Source of the DNA: Thauera sp. GDN1
GTDB taxonomy: Bacteria > Pseudomonadota > Gammaproteobacteria > Burkholderiales > Rhodocyclaceae
Assembly: GCF_029223545.1 (NCBI RefSeq)
Contig: NZ_CP097870.1
Span: forward strand, 2,356,001 to 2,420,000
Length of the DNA stretch: 64,000 nt
Direction of reading: 5' to 3'
The notes under the pieces were generated by a model. It saw only the letters and a program-made list of their open reading frames with translations, ran no database searches and was not told where the DNA came from. Positions 19,049 through 30,506 of this stretch are shown one piece after another. The first letter of the stretch is position 1, and each line of letters begins with the position of its first letter. The position numbers and the translations under genes were made by a program.

Positions 19049-21366
19049 CAGCGCCCGCCTCCCGCTGCCGTCGCCGTCTCGCGCCGCCGCCAGTGGATCA
19101 CCGCCGGCGCCACCAGCCCCGCGAGCAGCAGCGCCACCACCGCGAGCGGCCACAGCACCGGCCTGTTCCACTCGGCACGCGCGGCCTCACGGCGCGCGAG
19201 GTCGATGCGCTGGTACTTCATCGTGTTGCGCACCATCGCCCCGGTCTTGCGGTTGAGCACCCAGCCGTGCTGCAGCGAATACGACATGGGATGAAAGGCG
19301 AAGACCCACGGCGCATCCTGCTGCAGGATGGCCACCATGCGGTCGATGATCTGCTGGCGCGCGGGACCGTCGGGCATCGCCTTCATGCGCTCGAAGAGCG
19401 CGTCGTATTCCGGATTCTCGTAGTTGGCGGCGTTCTGGCCGTTGAACCTCACCTTCCCCTGCGGGCCGTGGAGCAGGAAGAGCAGGTTCTCGGGGTCGGG
19501 GTAGTCGGCGTTCCAGCCGAAGAAGAAGAGCTGCGCATTGCCCTGGCGGACCTTGTCCTGGAAGCGGTTGAAGTCGGTCGGCCGCACCACGAACTGCACC
19601 CCCAGGTCGCGGAACTTCTTCGCCAGCCAGTCCGAACGCGCCTTGTCGCCCAGCCCGCCCGGGGTGGTGTCGAGGTTGATCACCAGCGGCTCGCCGGTCT
19701 GCGCGTTGCGCCCGTTGGGCCAGCCGGCCTCGGCGAGCAGCCTGCGCGCCTCGTCGACGCCGCGGCGCACGGGGCGGCCGTCCTCGTCACCGCCCTGCCA
19801 TTCATAGACCACCGGATTCATCCCCGCCTTGCCCTCGCGCGCGCCGAAGATGCCCGGCGGCAGCGGGCTCATGCCCGGCAGGCCGCGGCCATTGAGGAAG
19901 ATCGACACGAACTCCTCCATGTCGAGCGCGACCGAGATCGCCTGGCGCAGCTTGCGCGCGCGCTCCTTCTCGGCCTTCGACGGCCCGCCCCCGAGCAGCG
20001 GGTCGAGCATGTTGAAGCCGAGGTAGAAGATCGAAGGCGACACCGAGGTCAGCAGGCGGATGCCCTTGGCCTCCATGTCCTCGGACAGCGACACCTCGCC
20101 CTGGCTGGTCAGGGTCACCGCCTGGTCGAAGTTGTCCGAGGACACCCCCGAGGCGTCGTAGTAGCCCTGCAGGAACTTGTTCCAGTACGGGATGCCCTCG
20201 CGCTCGCGGGAGAACACCACCTTGTCGATGAAGGGCATGGTCTTGCCGCAGTCGGCGAGCAGGCCGGCCTCGGCGTCGCTCACCTCGCCCTCGCAGGGGT
20301 AGGGGTCGGCGCGGTAGTTCGGGTTGCGCGCCAGCACCATGCGCGCGTTCGGGTTGTTCTCGACCAGCATGTAGGGCCCGGTGCCCACCGGCCACCAGTC
20401 CAGCGTCAGGTTGCGCTCGGCCATGCCGGGCTGGGCGAAGAAGCGGTCCACCTCGCGCGGCACCGGGCTGAAGAAGGGCATCGACAGCCAGTACAGGAAC
20501 TGCGGATAGGCGCCCTTCAGCGTGATGCGCCAGGTGTGGCGATCGACCACCTCGACGCCCGGCAGCGCGAAACGGTCCAGGTCCAGCCACCCGGGCGGAT
20601 CGCCCGCGGCTCCGGTCTCGTCGCCCCCCCCCTCCTTCGCACGCTCGGGCTGCGCGCGCGCCGCCGCGTCCAGCGCCGCCTGCAGCTGCTTCAGCCCGGG
20701 CAGGTACTCGGCCATCAGCTCGAAGATCGGCGAATGCAGGCGCGGATGGGCCAGGCGCTTGATCTGGTAAACGTAGTCGGCCGCGATCAGCTCGCGTGTG
20801 CCCGTCTCGGCAAAGTCGGCGAGCCCGCGCACCGCGTGCAGCTCGGCAGCGCTCAGGCCCTGGTAGCGCGGCTCGCCGGTCGAGGTGGTGGCGAACGCGG
20901 GATGCGGCTGGTACAGGATGCCGGGGCGGATGCGGACCTCGACCACAGTCTGCGCCACCTTCGCCGGATCGGCCGTGGCCGGCAGTTCGCGCCCGCTCGC
21001 ATCCAGCCGGCGCAGCTTCGGCATGCCGTCGGCGGTCGCCGGCTCCAGCGCGTAGGGACGCTTGAGATAGTGGTACTGCAGCGGCGGCTCGACGATCTGG
21101 TACAGGAAGGTCGCCTCGTCCTCGCTGTAGGACTGCACCGGGTCGAGATGCTTGGGGCGCTCGGTGAAGGCCGTGTACAGGACGTTGGCACCACGCTCGC
21201 CGGCCGGATACGGATCGTTCAGCGCCGCGCCGCAGCCCGCCACCAGCGCGGCCGCGAGCATGCACGCGAGCGCGGCACGGCCGCGTGCGAATCGCCTCGA
21301 CAGAAGGCCGGGCGGACACTGCGATGCACAGCGGAGGGCGCGAAGGAGACGTTGGGACCAGCGCAC
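19048..21366 (-). CDS. Peptide-binding lipoprotein of the ABC importer (YejA/OppA type)
   Basis: A 772-residue solute-binding protein. The N-terminal signal has a lipobox ALVAGC (Cys about 45). The body is the large class C binding fold (NVLYTAFTERPKHLDPVQSY, PVGTGPYMLVENNPNARMVLARNPNY, GWPNGRNAQTG, FFGWNADYPDPENLLFLL). The C-terminus adds a predicted transmembrane helix (about 742-763) followed by RRRE, which is unusual for this family. It probably captures oligopeptides for the two permeases behind it. The true start may be one of several downstream codons, since the first 30 residues are Arg-rich. Confidence 0.85.
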   Translation of the reverse strand: MRWSQRLLRALRCASQCPPGLLSRRFARGRAALACMLAAALVAGCGAALNDPYPAGERGANVLYTAFTERPKHLDPVQSYSEDEATFLYQIVEPPLQYHYLKRPYALEPATADGMPKLRRLDASGRELPATADPAKVAQTVVEVRIRPGILYQPHPAFATTSTGEPRYQGLSAAELHAVRGLADFAETGTRELIAADYVYQIKRLAHPRLHSPIFELMAEYLPGLKQLQAALDAAARAQPERAKEGGGDETGAAGDPPGWLDLDRFALPGVEVVDRHTWRITLKGAYPQFLYWLSMPFFSPVPREVDRFFAQPGMAERNLTLDWWPVGTGPYMLVENNPNARMVLARNPNYRADPYPCEGEVSDAEAGLLADCGKTMPFIDKVVFSREREGIPYWNKFLQGYYDASGVSSDNFDQAVTLTSQGEVSLSEDMEAKGIRLLTSVSPSIFYLGFNMLDPLLGGGPSKAEKERARKLRQAISVALDMEEFVSIFLNGRGLPGMSPLPPGIFGAREGKAGMNPVVYEWQGGDEDGRPVRRGVDEARRLLAEAGWPNGRNAQTGEPLVINLDTTPGGLGDKARSDWLAKKFRDLGVQFVVRPTDFNRFQDKVRQGNAQLFFFGWNADYPDPENLLFLLHGPQGKVRFNGQNAANYENPEYDALFERMKAMPDGPARQQIIDRMVAILQQDAPWVFAFHPMSYSLQHGWVLNRKTGAMVRNTMKYQRIDLARREAARAEWNRPVLWPLAVVALLLAGLVAPAVIHWRRRETATAAGGGR

Positions 21367-21457
21367 GTGCGGGCGGGGAGATCTTGGGAAGCCCGGATTC
21401 TGGCAGGTTTTACCGCGCGATGCGATCGGAAGAGCATGTCGCGGCCAGGGTTTTCGC

Positions 21458-21463
21458 TATAAT
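21458..21463 (+). promoter_or_regulatory. -10 element of fabI
   Basis: A perfect TATAAT, with a predicted transcription start near 21470 and a 23-nt leader carrying GGAG before the fabI ATG. The -35 region is weak. Confidence 0.5.
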
Positions 21464-21492
21464 CCGCGTCTTGTCATTCGGAGTCTCGATCC

Positions 21493-22290
21493 ATGGGCTT
21501 TCTAGCCGGCAAACGAATCCTGATCACCGGTCTGCTCAGCAACCGCTCGATCGCTTACGGCATTGCCAAGGCCATGCACCGCGAGGGCGCGCAGCTCGCC
21601 TTCACCTATCAGAACGACCGCTTCAAGGACCGTGTCGCCAAGATGGCGGCCGACTTCGACAGCACGCTGATGTTCCCGCTCGACGTCCAGGACGACGAGC
21701 AGATCACCGGCCTGTTCGAACAGCTCGGCCAGCACTGGGACGGTCTCGACGGTCTGGTGCACTCCATCGCCTTCGCCCCCGGCGACGCCCTCGAGGGCGA
21801 CTTCCTCGACGGCCTGTCGCGCGAGGCTTTCCGCATCTCGCAGGAAGTCAGCGCCTACAGCTTCCCGGCCCTGGCCAAGGCCGCGCGTCCGATGATGAAG
21901 GGCCGCAACGGCTGCGTGCTGACCCTGTCCTACCTGGGCGCGGTGCGCACCATGCCCAACTACAACATCATGGGCCTGGCCAAGGCCAGCCTCGAGGCTT
22001 CGGTGCGCTACCTCGCCGTCACCCTCGGCCCGGAAGGCACCCGCGCCAACGCGATCTCCGCCGGCCCGATCAAGACGCTCGCGGCCTCGGGCATCGGCAG
22101 CTTCGGCAAGCTGCTCGCCTTCAACGAACACAACGCGCCGCTGCGCCGCAACGTGACGATCGAGGAGGTCGGCAACGCCGCCGCCTTCATGTGTTCGGAT
22201 CTGGCCAGTGGCATCACCGGCGAGATCATGTACGTGGATGGTGGCTTCAACACCACCGCGCTCGGTAACGCCGCACCGCTGCCGCAGTAA
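21493..22290 (+). CDS. fabI: Enoyl-[acyl-carrier-protein] reductase (NADH)
   Basis: A 265-residue short-chain dehydrogenase-type enzyme that reduces trans-2-enoyl-ACP in the last step of each fatty acid elongation cycle. The family's non-canonical nucleotide motif [21 protein letters not shown] is at the start. The Tyr-x6-Lys catalytic pair is in [19 protein letters not shown] (Tyr about 157, Lys about 164). The end of the fold has MYVDGGFN. All key residues are present. It is a single-gene unit closed by a strong bidirectional terminator. Confidence 0.97.
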   Translation: MGFLAGKRILITGLLSNRSIAYGIAKAMHREGAQLAFTYQNDRFKDRVAKMAADFDSTLMFPLDVQDDEQITGLFEQLGQHWDGLDGLVHSIAFAPGDALEGDFLDGLSREAFRISQEVSAYSFPALAKAARPMMKGRNGCVLTLSYLGAVRTMPNYNIMGLAKASLEASVRYLAVTLGPEGTRANAISAGPIKTLAASGIGSFGKLLAFNEHNAPLRRNVTIEEVGNAAAFMCSDLASGITGEIMYVDGGFNTTALGNAAPLPQ

Positions 22291-22354
22291 GCGCACCGGG
22301 CTCCGGGGGAGAGTCCCCCCGAAGCCCGGCGCCCGCGTTCCGGGCGCACCAATG

Positions 22355-22393
22355 AAAAGCGGAACGCCCGAATGATTCGGGCGTTCCGCTTTT
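22355..22393. terminator. Bidirectional terminator between fabI and ppiD
   Basis: An 18-bp perfect inverted repeat (22355-22372 with 22376-22393) with a three-base loop. It is bounded by A-runs on the left and T-runs on the right, so it works for both convergent genes. Confidence 0.93.
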
Positions 22394-22452
22394 TTCTTGC
22401 TGCCCTGCGCGCGCTCGCGGCCCCGGCGTGCGGGACCGCGAGCGCGCGGCGC

Positions 22453-24348
22453 TCACTGCTGCTGCACCTGCAGCGCCGAAGCGTTGATCTGCACCTCGTA
22501 GCGCTGACGCAGCTCGGTGAGGAAGGCGCCGAAGTCGCGCCCGGCGAGCAGTTGCCCATATTGCGCGGCGACCGCGGCGATGCGCGGATCCTCGGCGGCG
22601 ATCTCCGGACGCTGCACCGCCTCGATCCGATAGATCACGTAGTCGCCTTCCGCCAGCGCCACGCCCACGTGCGCGGGCAGCGGCTCGGCAGACGCCGAGA
22701 ACACCGCCTGCATCGCGGCCGCGGGCAGGCCGGGTGCGCCGCGCTGCAGCGTGCGCTCCTCGCCCCACTGGGCCTTGGCCGAGTCGCCCTTGCCCAGCGC
22801 GGCCAGCGTCGCTTCGCCCTGCTCGCGTGCCTGCTTGCGACCCGCCTCGCGGCGCAGTTCGTCCACGATGCGGCTGCGCACCTGTTCCAGCGGCAGGCGC
22901 TGGGCTGCTTCGAAGGTCTTCACGCGCGCCGACACCAGGGTGCCGTTGCCGATCTCGATCGCCTCGGTGTTGCGCCCCTTCTGCGTCGCTTCCTCGCCGA
23001 ACAGGGCGTTGAGCAGGCGTTCGTTGTTGAACGGCTCCGGAGCCGATTCGCGGCTGATCCAGTCGCTGGTACGCACTTCGAGCCCGATCGCTTCCGCGGC
23101 CGGCGCAAGGCTGTCGGGCTGCTCATAGACCGTGTTGGCGAACTGCTCGGCCAGCTCGGCGAAGCGGCGGCCCGCCTCCTGGGCGCGCAGTTCGGCGACG
23201 ATCTCGCTGCGCACCTCGTCGAGCGCCCTGGTCGAGGACGGCTTGATGTCGGTGACCTGGATGATGTGCACGCCGAACTCGCTGCGCACCGGATCGCCGA
23301 TCTTGCCCTTGTCGAGCGCGAACACCGCATCCTCGAAGGCGCCCACCATCATGCCGCGGCCGAAGAAGCCGAGATCGCCGCCATTGCCCGCCGAGCCCGG
23401 ATCCTGCGACTTCTCGCGCGCCAGGTCGGCGAACTTGCCCGGATCCTGGCGCAGCGCGTCGACGATCGCCTTCGCCTCGTTCATGACCTTGTCCACCTCG
23501 GCCTGCGCCGCGTCCGCGGGCAGCGACAGCAGGATGTGGCGCGCCTGACGTTCCTCGGGAACGCCGAAGCGCTGCGGATTGCCGTCGTAGAAGGCACGCA
23601 CCGCCTCGTCGGCGATCTCCACCTTCTGCTCGATCGCGGCGCGGTCGAACACGACGTATTCCGCCTGCAGCCGCGCAGGACGCTCGAAGCGCGCAGGATT
23701 GGCCTCGTAGTAGGCGACGATCTGCTCCTCGCCGACCGTCGCGTCGGCACCCAGGCGCTCGGCGGCGAAACGCAGTTCGCGGACGCGACGCTCCTCAAGC
23801 TGGGCGTCGAGGAAGCGCCGGGCCGACGCCTGGGGCACGAAACCGCCGTCGCCCACCGCAGCCACGATCTGCTGCACCCGCACGTCCTGCGCCAGGCGGG
23901 CCTCGAAGGTGGCCGGGGTCATGCCCTGGGCGCGCACTAGGTTCTCGTAGCGCTGCAGCGAGAAGCGGCCTTCCTCCTGGAAGGCCGGCACCGCGGCGAT
24001 CGTCTCCTGCAGCTGCTGCGGCGTGACCACCAGGCGGTTCTCGGCGGCGTAGAGCGCGAGCACGCGCTGGTTGATGAGGTTGTCGAGCACCACGCGGCGC
24101 AGCTCGGCGGATTCGAGCAGCGCGCGGTCGACCTGACCGCCGGCGTTGGTGCGCAGACGGTCCTGCTGCTCGCGCAGGGCCTGGTCGAAGTCGTAGGCGC
24201 TGATCGCGCTGCCCCCGACCTTGGCCACCTCGTTGCCGGTGGCGGAGTCGCTGAAATACGCGTCCATGCCGAAGAACGCGAAGGGAACGATCAGGATCGC
24301 CAGAATGATCTGCGCAATGCGCTTGTTGTTGCGGACAGCCTCGAACAT
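22453..24348 (-). CDS. ppiD: PpiD-like membrane-anchored peptidyl-prolyl isomerase
   Basis: A 631-residue periplasmic chaperone. A short cytosolic start is followed by one transmembrane helix (about 12-34, IAQIILAILIVPFAFFGMD). Then comes a SurA_N-like helical chaperone region (about 35-240) and one parvulin-type PPIase domain (about 262-365; ARHILLSLP, SQDPGSAGNGGDLGFFGRG, FGVHIIQVTDI). A second, degenerate C-terminal region follows. PpiD helps newly secreted outer-membrane and periplasmic proteins fold at the Sec translocon exit. It is a single gene converging on fabI. Confidence 0.9.
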   Translation of the reverse strand: MFEAVRNNKRIAQIILAILIVPFAFFGMDAYFSDSATGNEVAKVGGSAISAYDFDQALREQQDRLRTNAGGQVDRALLESAELRRVVLDNLINQRVLALYAAENRLVVTPQQLQETIAAVPAFQEEGRFSLQRYENLVRAQGMTPATFEARLAQDVRVQQIVAAVGDGGFVPQASARRFLDAQLEERRVRELRFAAERLGADATVGEEQIVAYYEANPARFERPARLQAEYVVFDRAAIEQKVEIADEAVRAFYDGNPQRFGVPEERQARHILLSLPADAAQAEVDKVMNEAKAIVDALRQDPGKFADLAREKSQDPGSAGNGGDLGFFGRGMMVGAFEDAVFALDKGKIGDPVRSEFGVHIIQVTDIKPSSTRALDEVRSEIVAELRAQEAGRRFAELAEQFANTVYEQPDSLAPAAEAIGLEVRTSDWISRESAPEPFNNERLLNALFGEEATQKGRNTEAIEIGNGTLVSARVKTFEAAQRLPLEQVRSRIVDELRREAGRKQAREQGEATLAALGKGDSAKAQWGEERTLQRGAPGLPAAAMQAVFSASAEPLPAHVGVALAEGDYVIYRIEAVQRPEIAAEDPRIAAVAAQYGQLLAGRDFGAFLTELRQRYEVQINASALQVQQQ

Positions 24349-24486
24349 CGTGAATTCCGTGAAAGCCTCAGGGGAGCGCCGGCGGCTTCGCTACGGCCCG
24401 CGCGGCAGCCCGGCAGTTTAGCGCATTGCACCGCAGTTCTGCCCCCTCCATGCGATACGTCACAAAATGCCGGATGAGCTCGAATT

Positions 24487-24498
24487 TATAATTTTCTA
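24487..24498 (+). promoter_or_regulatory. -10 element giving a possibly leaderless message
   Basis: A perfect TATAAT at 24487-24492 ends six bases before the ATG at 24499. The expected transcription start falls on the ATG itself. No Shine-Dalgarno exists in the six bases between, and no clear -35 is seen. Confidence 0.5.
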
Positions 24499-27400
24499 AT
24501 GCGCGTACCGAGTTCACCGTGGATCACGATCACCCTTGCCTACTGGCTGGCGGGCCAGTTCGCACTCGGGCTCGCCATCCCGCCGGGCTATACCGCGCCC
24601 TTCTTTCCCTCCGCCGGCATCGCACTGTCGGCCCTGATCATCTGCGGCCTGCGTTACTGGCCGGCGGTGCTCGCCGGCTCCGCGCTCGTGCAACTGGCCG
24701 CCACCTGGCCGCTGATCGGCACGCCGGGCTGGAACCCGCTCGGGCCGATGGTCGTGCCGCTTGGCGCCACCCTGCAGGCGGTCGCCGGCGCCGTGCTGGC
24801 GCGAAGACTGATCGGCTTTCCGAGCACCCTCGACACCCCGGCGGCGGTGGTGCGACTGCTCGCGATCGTGGTCCCGGCGAGCGCGCTGGTGAGCTGCACG
24901 ATCGCGGTATCGGCGCTGATGTGGGCAGGGGTGATTCCCCCCGCCGTCGCACTGTTCAACTGGTGGTCGTGGTGGGCCGGTGACACCCTCGGCGCGCTGG
25001 TGGCCGTACCGCTGATGTTCGTGTTCTTCGGCCGCCCGGCGAACGAATGGCGCCCACGCCGCCTCGCCGTCGCGCTGCCGCTGGCGGTGGCCCTCGTGCT
25101 GCTGAGCCTGGCCTACCGCCAGGTCGAGCAGTGGGAGGAGACGCGGATGCGGGGGCAGTTCGAGCGCGACGCCACCCATCTCGCCCACCTGCTGCAGATG
25201 CGGCTGGACCGTCACATCGAGATGATGCGCTCGATCGAGCGCCTGTTCGCGGTCAGCGAGAACGTCACCGCGACCGATTTCTCGGCCTTCGTCACGCCCT
25301 GGATGGAACGCAACGCAGGCACCCAGAGCTTCACCTGGAATCCGCTGGTCCGCGACGCCGACCGCGATGCCTTCGAGGGCGCCGCGCGCGCGGGCGGACT
25401 CGCAGGCTTCGCCATCCTCGACCGCGACACCGCGGGCCGGACCGCGCCGGCCATGCGCCGCACCGAGTACTTGCCGATCCTGTACATCGCACCGGCGGGC
25501 ATCAACGACAGCGCGCTCGGCCTCGATCCGCTTTCGTTCGCCATCTCCGCCGAGGCGATCGCACGCGCACGCGCAAACGGACAGCCCGTCGCCTCCGCCC
25601 GCATGCGCCTGATCCAGGAAACCGGTAAGCAGCACGGCGTGGCGGTGTACCTCCCCGTCTTCCGCCCCGTTGCCGCGACCGGCTCCGCGGCCGGCACCGA
25701 ACCCTTGCTCGGCGTCGTCACCGCCGCCTTCCGCCTCGGCGATGTCGTCGCCGCCGCCCTCGAGGGCTCGCGGTCGGCGAACATCGAACGCTGCCTCGTC
25801 GACCTCGATGCCGCCGATCCCGGGACCTGCCTCGCCGGCGAGCACGACAGCGCGCATCCGGGCTGGGACGAGGACACGCTCGCGCATGCGGCGCCGATCT
25901 CCTTCGCCGGCCGGGATTGGGAATTGCGTCTGCGCGCCACGCCGGAATACATGCGCCAGCTGCAGAGCTGGGCGGCATGGGCCACCGTCGCCGTCGGCCT
26001 GCTCGCCACCGCGATGCTCGGGGCGCTGCTGCTGATCACCACCGGCGCCAACCGCCGCATCAACGCCCTGGTGGAGCAACGCACCGCCGAGCTCGAAGCC
26101 GCGACCGCCGATCTCAACGAGAAGCAGGCGGCGCTGATCGAGGCCCAGCGCATCGCCCGCATGGGCAGTTGGGAAACGGTGGCAGGCGCCTCGGGCCTGC
26201 ATGCCTCGGCCGAACTGCATCTGCTGCTGGGCGTCGATGGCAGCCAGCTGCGCAGCCTGACCGACCTGGTCGACACCGTGTCGCCGAGCTGCCGCCCCGC
26301 GCTGGCCAACGCCTTCGCCGGCGCCGCCCAGGGCCCCGGCCGCATCATGCTCGACTGCAGGACCGACACCCTGCCCGTGCGCACGCTCCAGTTCCGCATC
26401 GAGAGCGAATGGGAGGGCGCGGTGCTGACCCGGATCCGCGGCACCGCGCAGGACGTCAGCAGCGCCCGCGACGCCGAGGCGAAGATCCGCTATCTCGCGC
26501 GCTACGACACGCTGACCGGGCTGTACAACCGCAGCGCCTGGCAGGAGCAGGCCCGCATCGCCCTGTCCTCGGCCACCCGCCACCAGGACAAGTTGGCCAT
26601 CCTCTTCCTCGACCTCGACAACTTCAAGACCGTGAACGACTCCCTCGGCCACGCCGCCGGCGACCGCCTGCTCGCGACGGTGGCGAGCCGGCTGGCGCGC
26701 TGCTTGCGGGACGAGGACCTGCTCTCCCGTCTCGGCGGCGACGAGTTCGTGGCGCTGCTGTCGCGCCTGTCGAATGTCGAGGAGGCGGCGCGCGTCGCCG
26801 ACCGCATCATGAGCGCGCTGAACGAACCGATGGACATCGAGGGCCACGAACTCCATCTGTCGGCCAGCATCGGCATCGCGCTCTACCCGAACGACGGCGC
26901 CGAAGTCGAGACCCTGCTCAAGCATGCCGACACCGCGATGTATTCCGCCAAGGAGGCCGGGCGCAACACCTTCCGCTTCTTCGTCCCGGAGATGAATGCA
27001 CGCGCCACCGAGCGCCTGGTGATGGAAACGGAGCTGCGGCGCGCAATCGAGCGCGACGAACTGCTGCTGCACTACCAGCCGCAGATCGAGGCCGCCAGCG
27101 GCAAGCCCTACGGCTGCGAGGCGCTCGTGCGCTGGAACCACCCGCAGCGCGGCCTGCTCGCGCCCGACCAGTTCGTCGGCCTCGCCGAGGAGACGGGGCT
27201 GATCGTCCCGCTGGGCGAATGGGTGCTGCGCGAAGCCTGCCGCCAGCAGGTGCGGTGGACGGCCGCGGGACTCCCCGAACTGGTGATGGCGATCAACATC
27301 TCGGCGCTGCAGTTCCGCAAGCGCGACTTCGTGCCGATGCTGGCGCGGATACTCGCCGAAACCGGCGCGGATCCACGACGCATCGAGCTGGAGATCACCG

Positions 27401-27786
27401 AAAGCGCGCTGATGACGAGCTCCGACGACCTCTCCGCGCGCCTGCAGGAGCTGGTCGACCTCGGCCTGACGCTCGCCCTCGACGACTTCGGCACCGGCTT
27501 CTCGGGCCTGTCCTACCTGAAACGCCTGCCGATCGCCCGTTTGAAGATCGACCGTTCCTTCGTCGATGAGCTGCCCGGCAATGCCGAGGACGCGGCGATC
27601 ACCGCGGCGGCGCTGTCGCTCGGGCGCGACCTGGGCATGGCGGTGGTCGCCGAAGGGGTGGAGACTGCCGAACAGCGCAGCTATCTCGCCGCTCGCGGCT
27701 GCCAGGCGATGCAGGGTTACCTGTTCTCGCGGCCACTGAGGGCGGAGGCGTTCGCCGACTGGCTCCAGACCGCGGTGGCGCTGTAA
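24499..27786 (+). CDS. MASE1-CHASE-PAS-GGDEF-EAL c-di-GMP enzyme
   Basis: A 1095-residue membrane protein that can both make and break cyclic di-GMP. A MASE1-like block of about seven or eight helices (1-205) is followed by a periplasmic CHASE-type domain (about 215-485), another helix (about 492-515), a coiled coil and a PAS-like segment (about 545-655). The GGDEF domain has the intact signature RLGGDEFVALL and an RDED inhibitory site five residues before it. The EAL domain keeps CEALVRW, NISALQF, LEITESAL, LDDFGTGFSGL, KIDRSFV and AEGVETAEQ, so both halves look active. ATG 24499 is the only early Met, and the message may be leaderless. Confidence 0.93.
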   Translation: MRVPSSPWITITLAYWLAGQFALGLAIPPGYTAPFFPSAGIALSALIICGLRYWPAVLAGSALVQLAATWPLIGTPGWNPLGPMVVPLGATLQAVAGAVLARRLIGFPSTLDTPAAVVRLLAIVVPASALVSCTIAVSALMWAGVIPPAVALFNWWSWWAGDTLGALVAVPLMFVFFGRPANEWRPRRLAVALPLAVALVLLSLAYRQVEQWEETRMRGQFERDATHLAHLLQMRLDRHIEMMRSIERLFAVSENVTATDFSAFVTPWMERNAGTQSFTWNPLVRDADRDAFEGAARAGGLAGFAILDRDTAGRTAPAMRRTEYLPILYIAPAGINDSALGLDPLSFAISAEAIARARANGQPVASARMRLIQETGKQHGVAVYLPVFRPVAATGSAAGTEPLLGVVTAAFRLGDVVAAALEGSRSANIERCLVDLDAADPGTCLAGEHDSAHPGWDEDTLAHAAPISFAGRDWELRLRATPEYMRQLQSWAAWATVAVGLLATAMLGALLLITTGANRRINALVEQRTAELEAATADLNEKQAALIEAQRIARMGSWETVAGASGLHASAELHLLLGVDGSQLRSLTDLVDTVSPSCRPALANAFAGAAQGPGRIMLDCRTDTLPVRTLQFRIESEWEGAVLTRIRGTAQDVSSARDAEAKIRYLARYDTLTGLYNRSAWQEQARIALSSATRHQDKLAILFLDLDNFKTVNDSLGHAAGDRLLATVASRLARCLRDEDLLSRLGGDEFVALLSRLSNVEEAARVADRIMSALNEPMDIEGHELHLSASIGIALYPNDGAEVETLLKHADTAMYSAKEAGRNTFRFFVPEMNARATERLVMETELRRAIERDELLLHYQPQIEAASGKPYGCEALVRWNHPQRGLLAPDQFVGLAEETGLIVPLGEWVLREACRQQVRWTAAGLPELVMAINISALQFRKRDFVPMLARILAETGADPRRIELEITESALMTSSDDLSARLQELVDLGLTLALDDFGTGFSGLSYLKRLPIARLKIDRSFVDELPGNAEDAAITAAALSLGRDLGMAVVAEGVETAEQRSYLAARGCQAMQGYLFSRPLRAEAFADWLQTAVAL

Positions 27787-27791
27787 ACGCC

Positions 27792-27817
27792 GCAGGGCAG
27801 CCTTTCGGCTGCCCTGC
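27792..27817. terminator. Hairpin between convergent genes
   Basis: An 11-bp perfect stem (27792-27802 with 27807-27817) with loop TTTC, between the stop of the GGDEF-EAL gene and the stop of clpB. There is no T-run, but its strength and place fit a bidirectional terminator. Confidence 0.65.
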
Positions 27818-27853
27818 CCGAGACCTGCGGACGGCGCCCGCGCAGCCTCAGCC

Positions 27854-30436
<2,583 letters not shown>

Positions 30437-30471
30437 CGTGGGCATCCTCGGGATTCGTTGAACTGAACCCT

Positions 30472-30499
30472 ATGTGGGGCGCAACGGCCGGGCTTCAAG
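30472..30499 (-). promoter_or_regulatory. Sigma-32-type heat-shock promoter of clpB
   Basis: On the minus strand CTTGAAG (30499-30493) is followed after 13 bases by CCCCACAT (30479-30472). This is close to the sigma-32 pattern CTTGAA / CCCCATnT. Transcription would start near 30465, about 29 nt before clpB. Confidence 0.72.
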
Positions 30500-30506
30500 T
30501 ACCCGC

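Noticed and set aside
19093-21462. A 789-codon open frame on the plus strand
   Set aside because: Antisense to the peptide-binding lipoprotein gene; a shadow of its codon bias.
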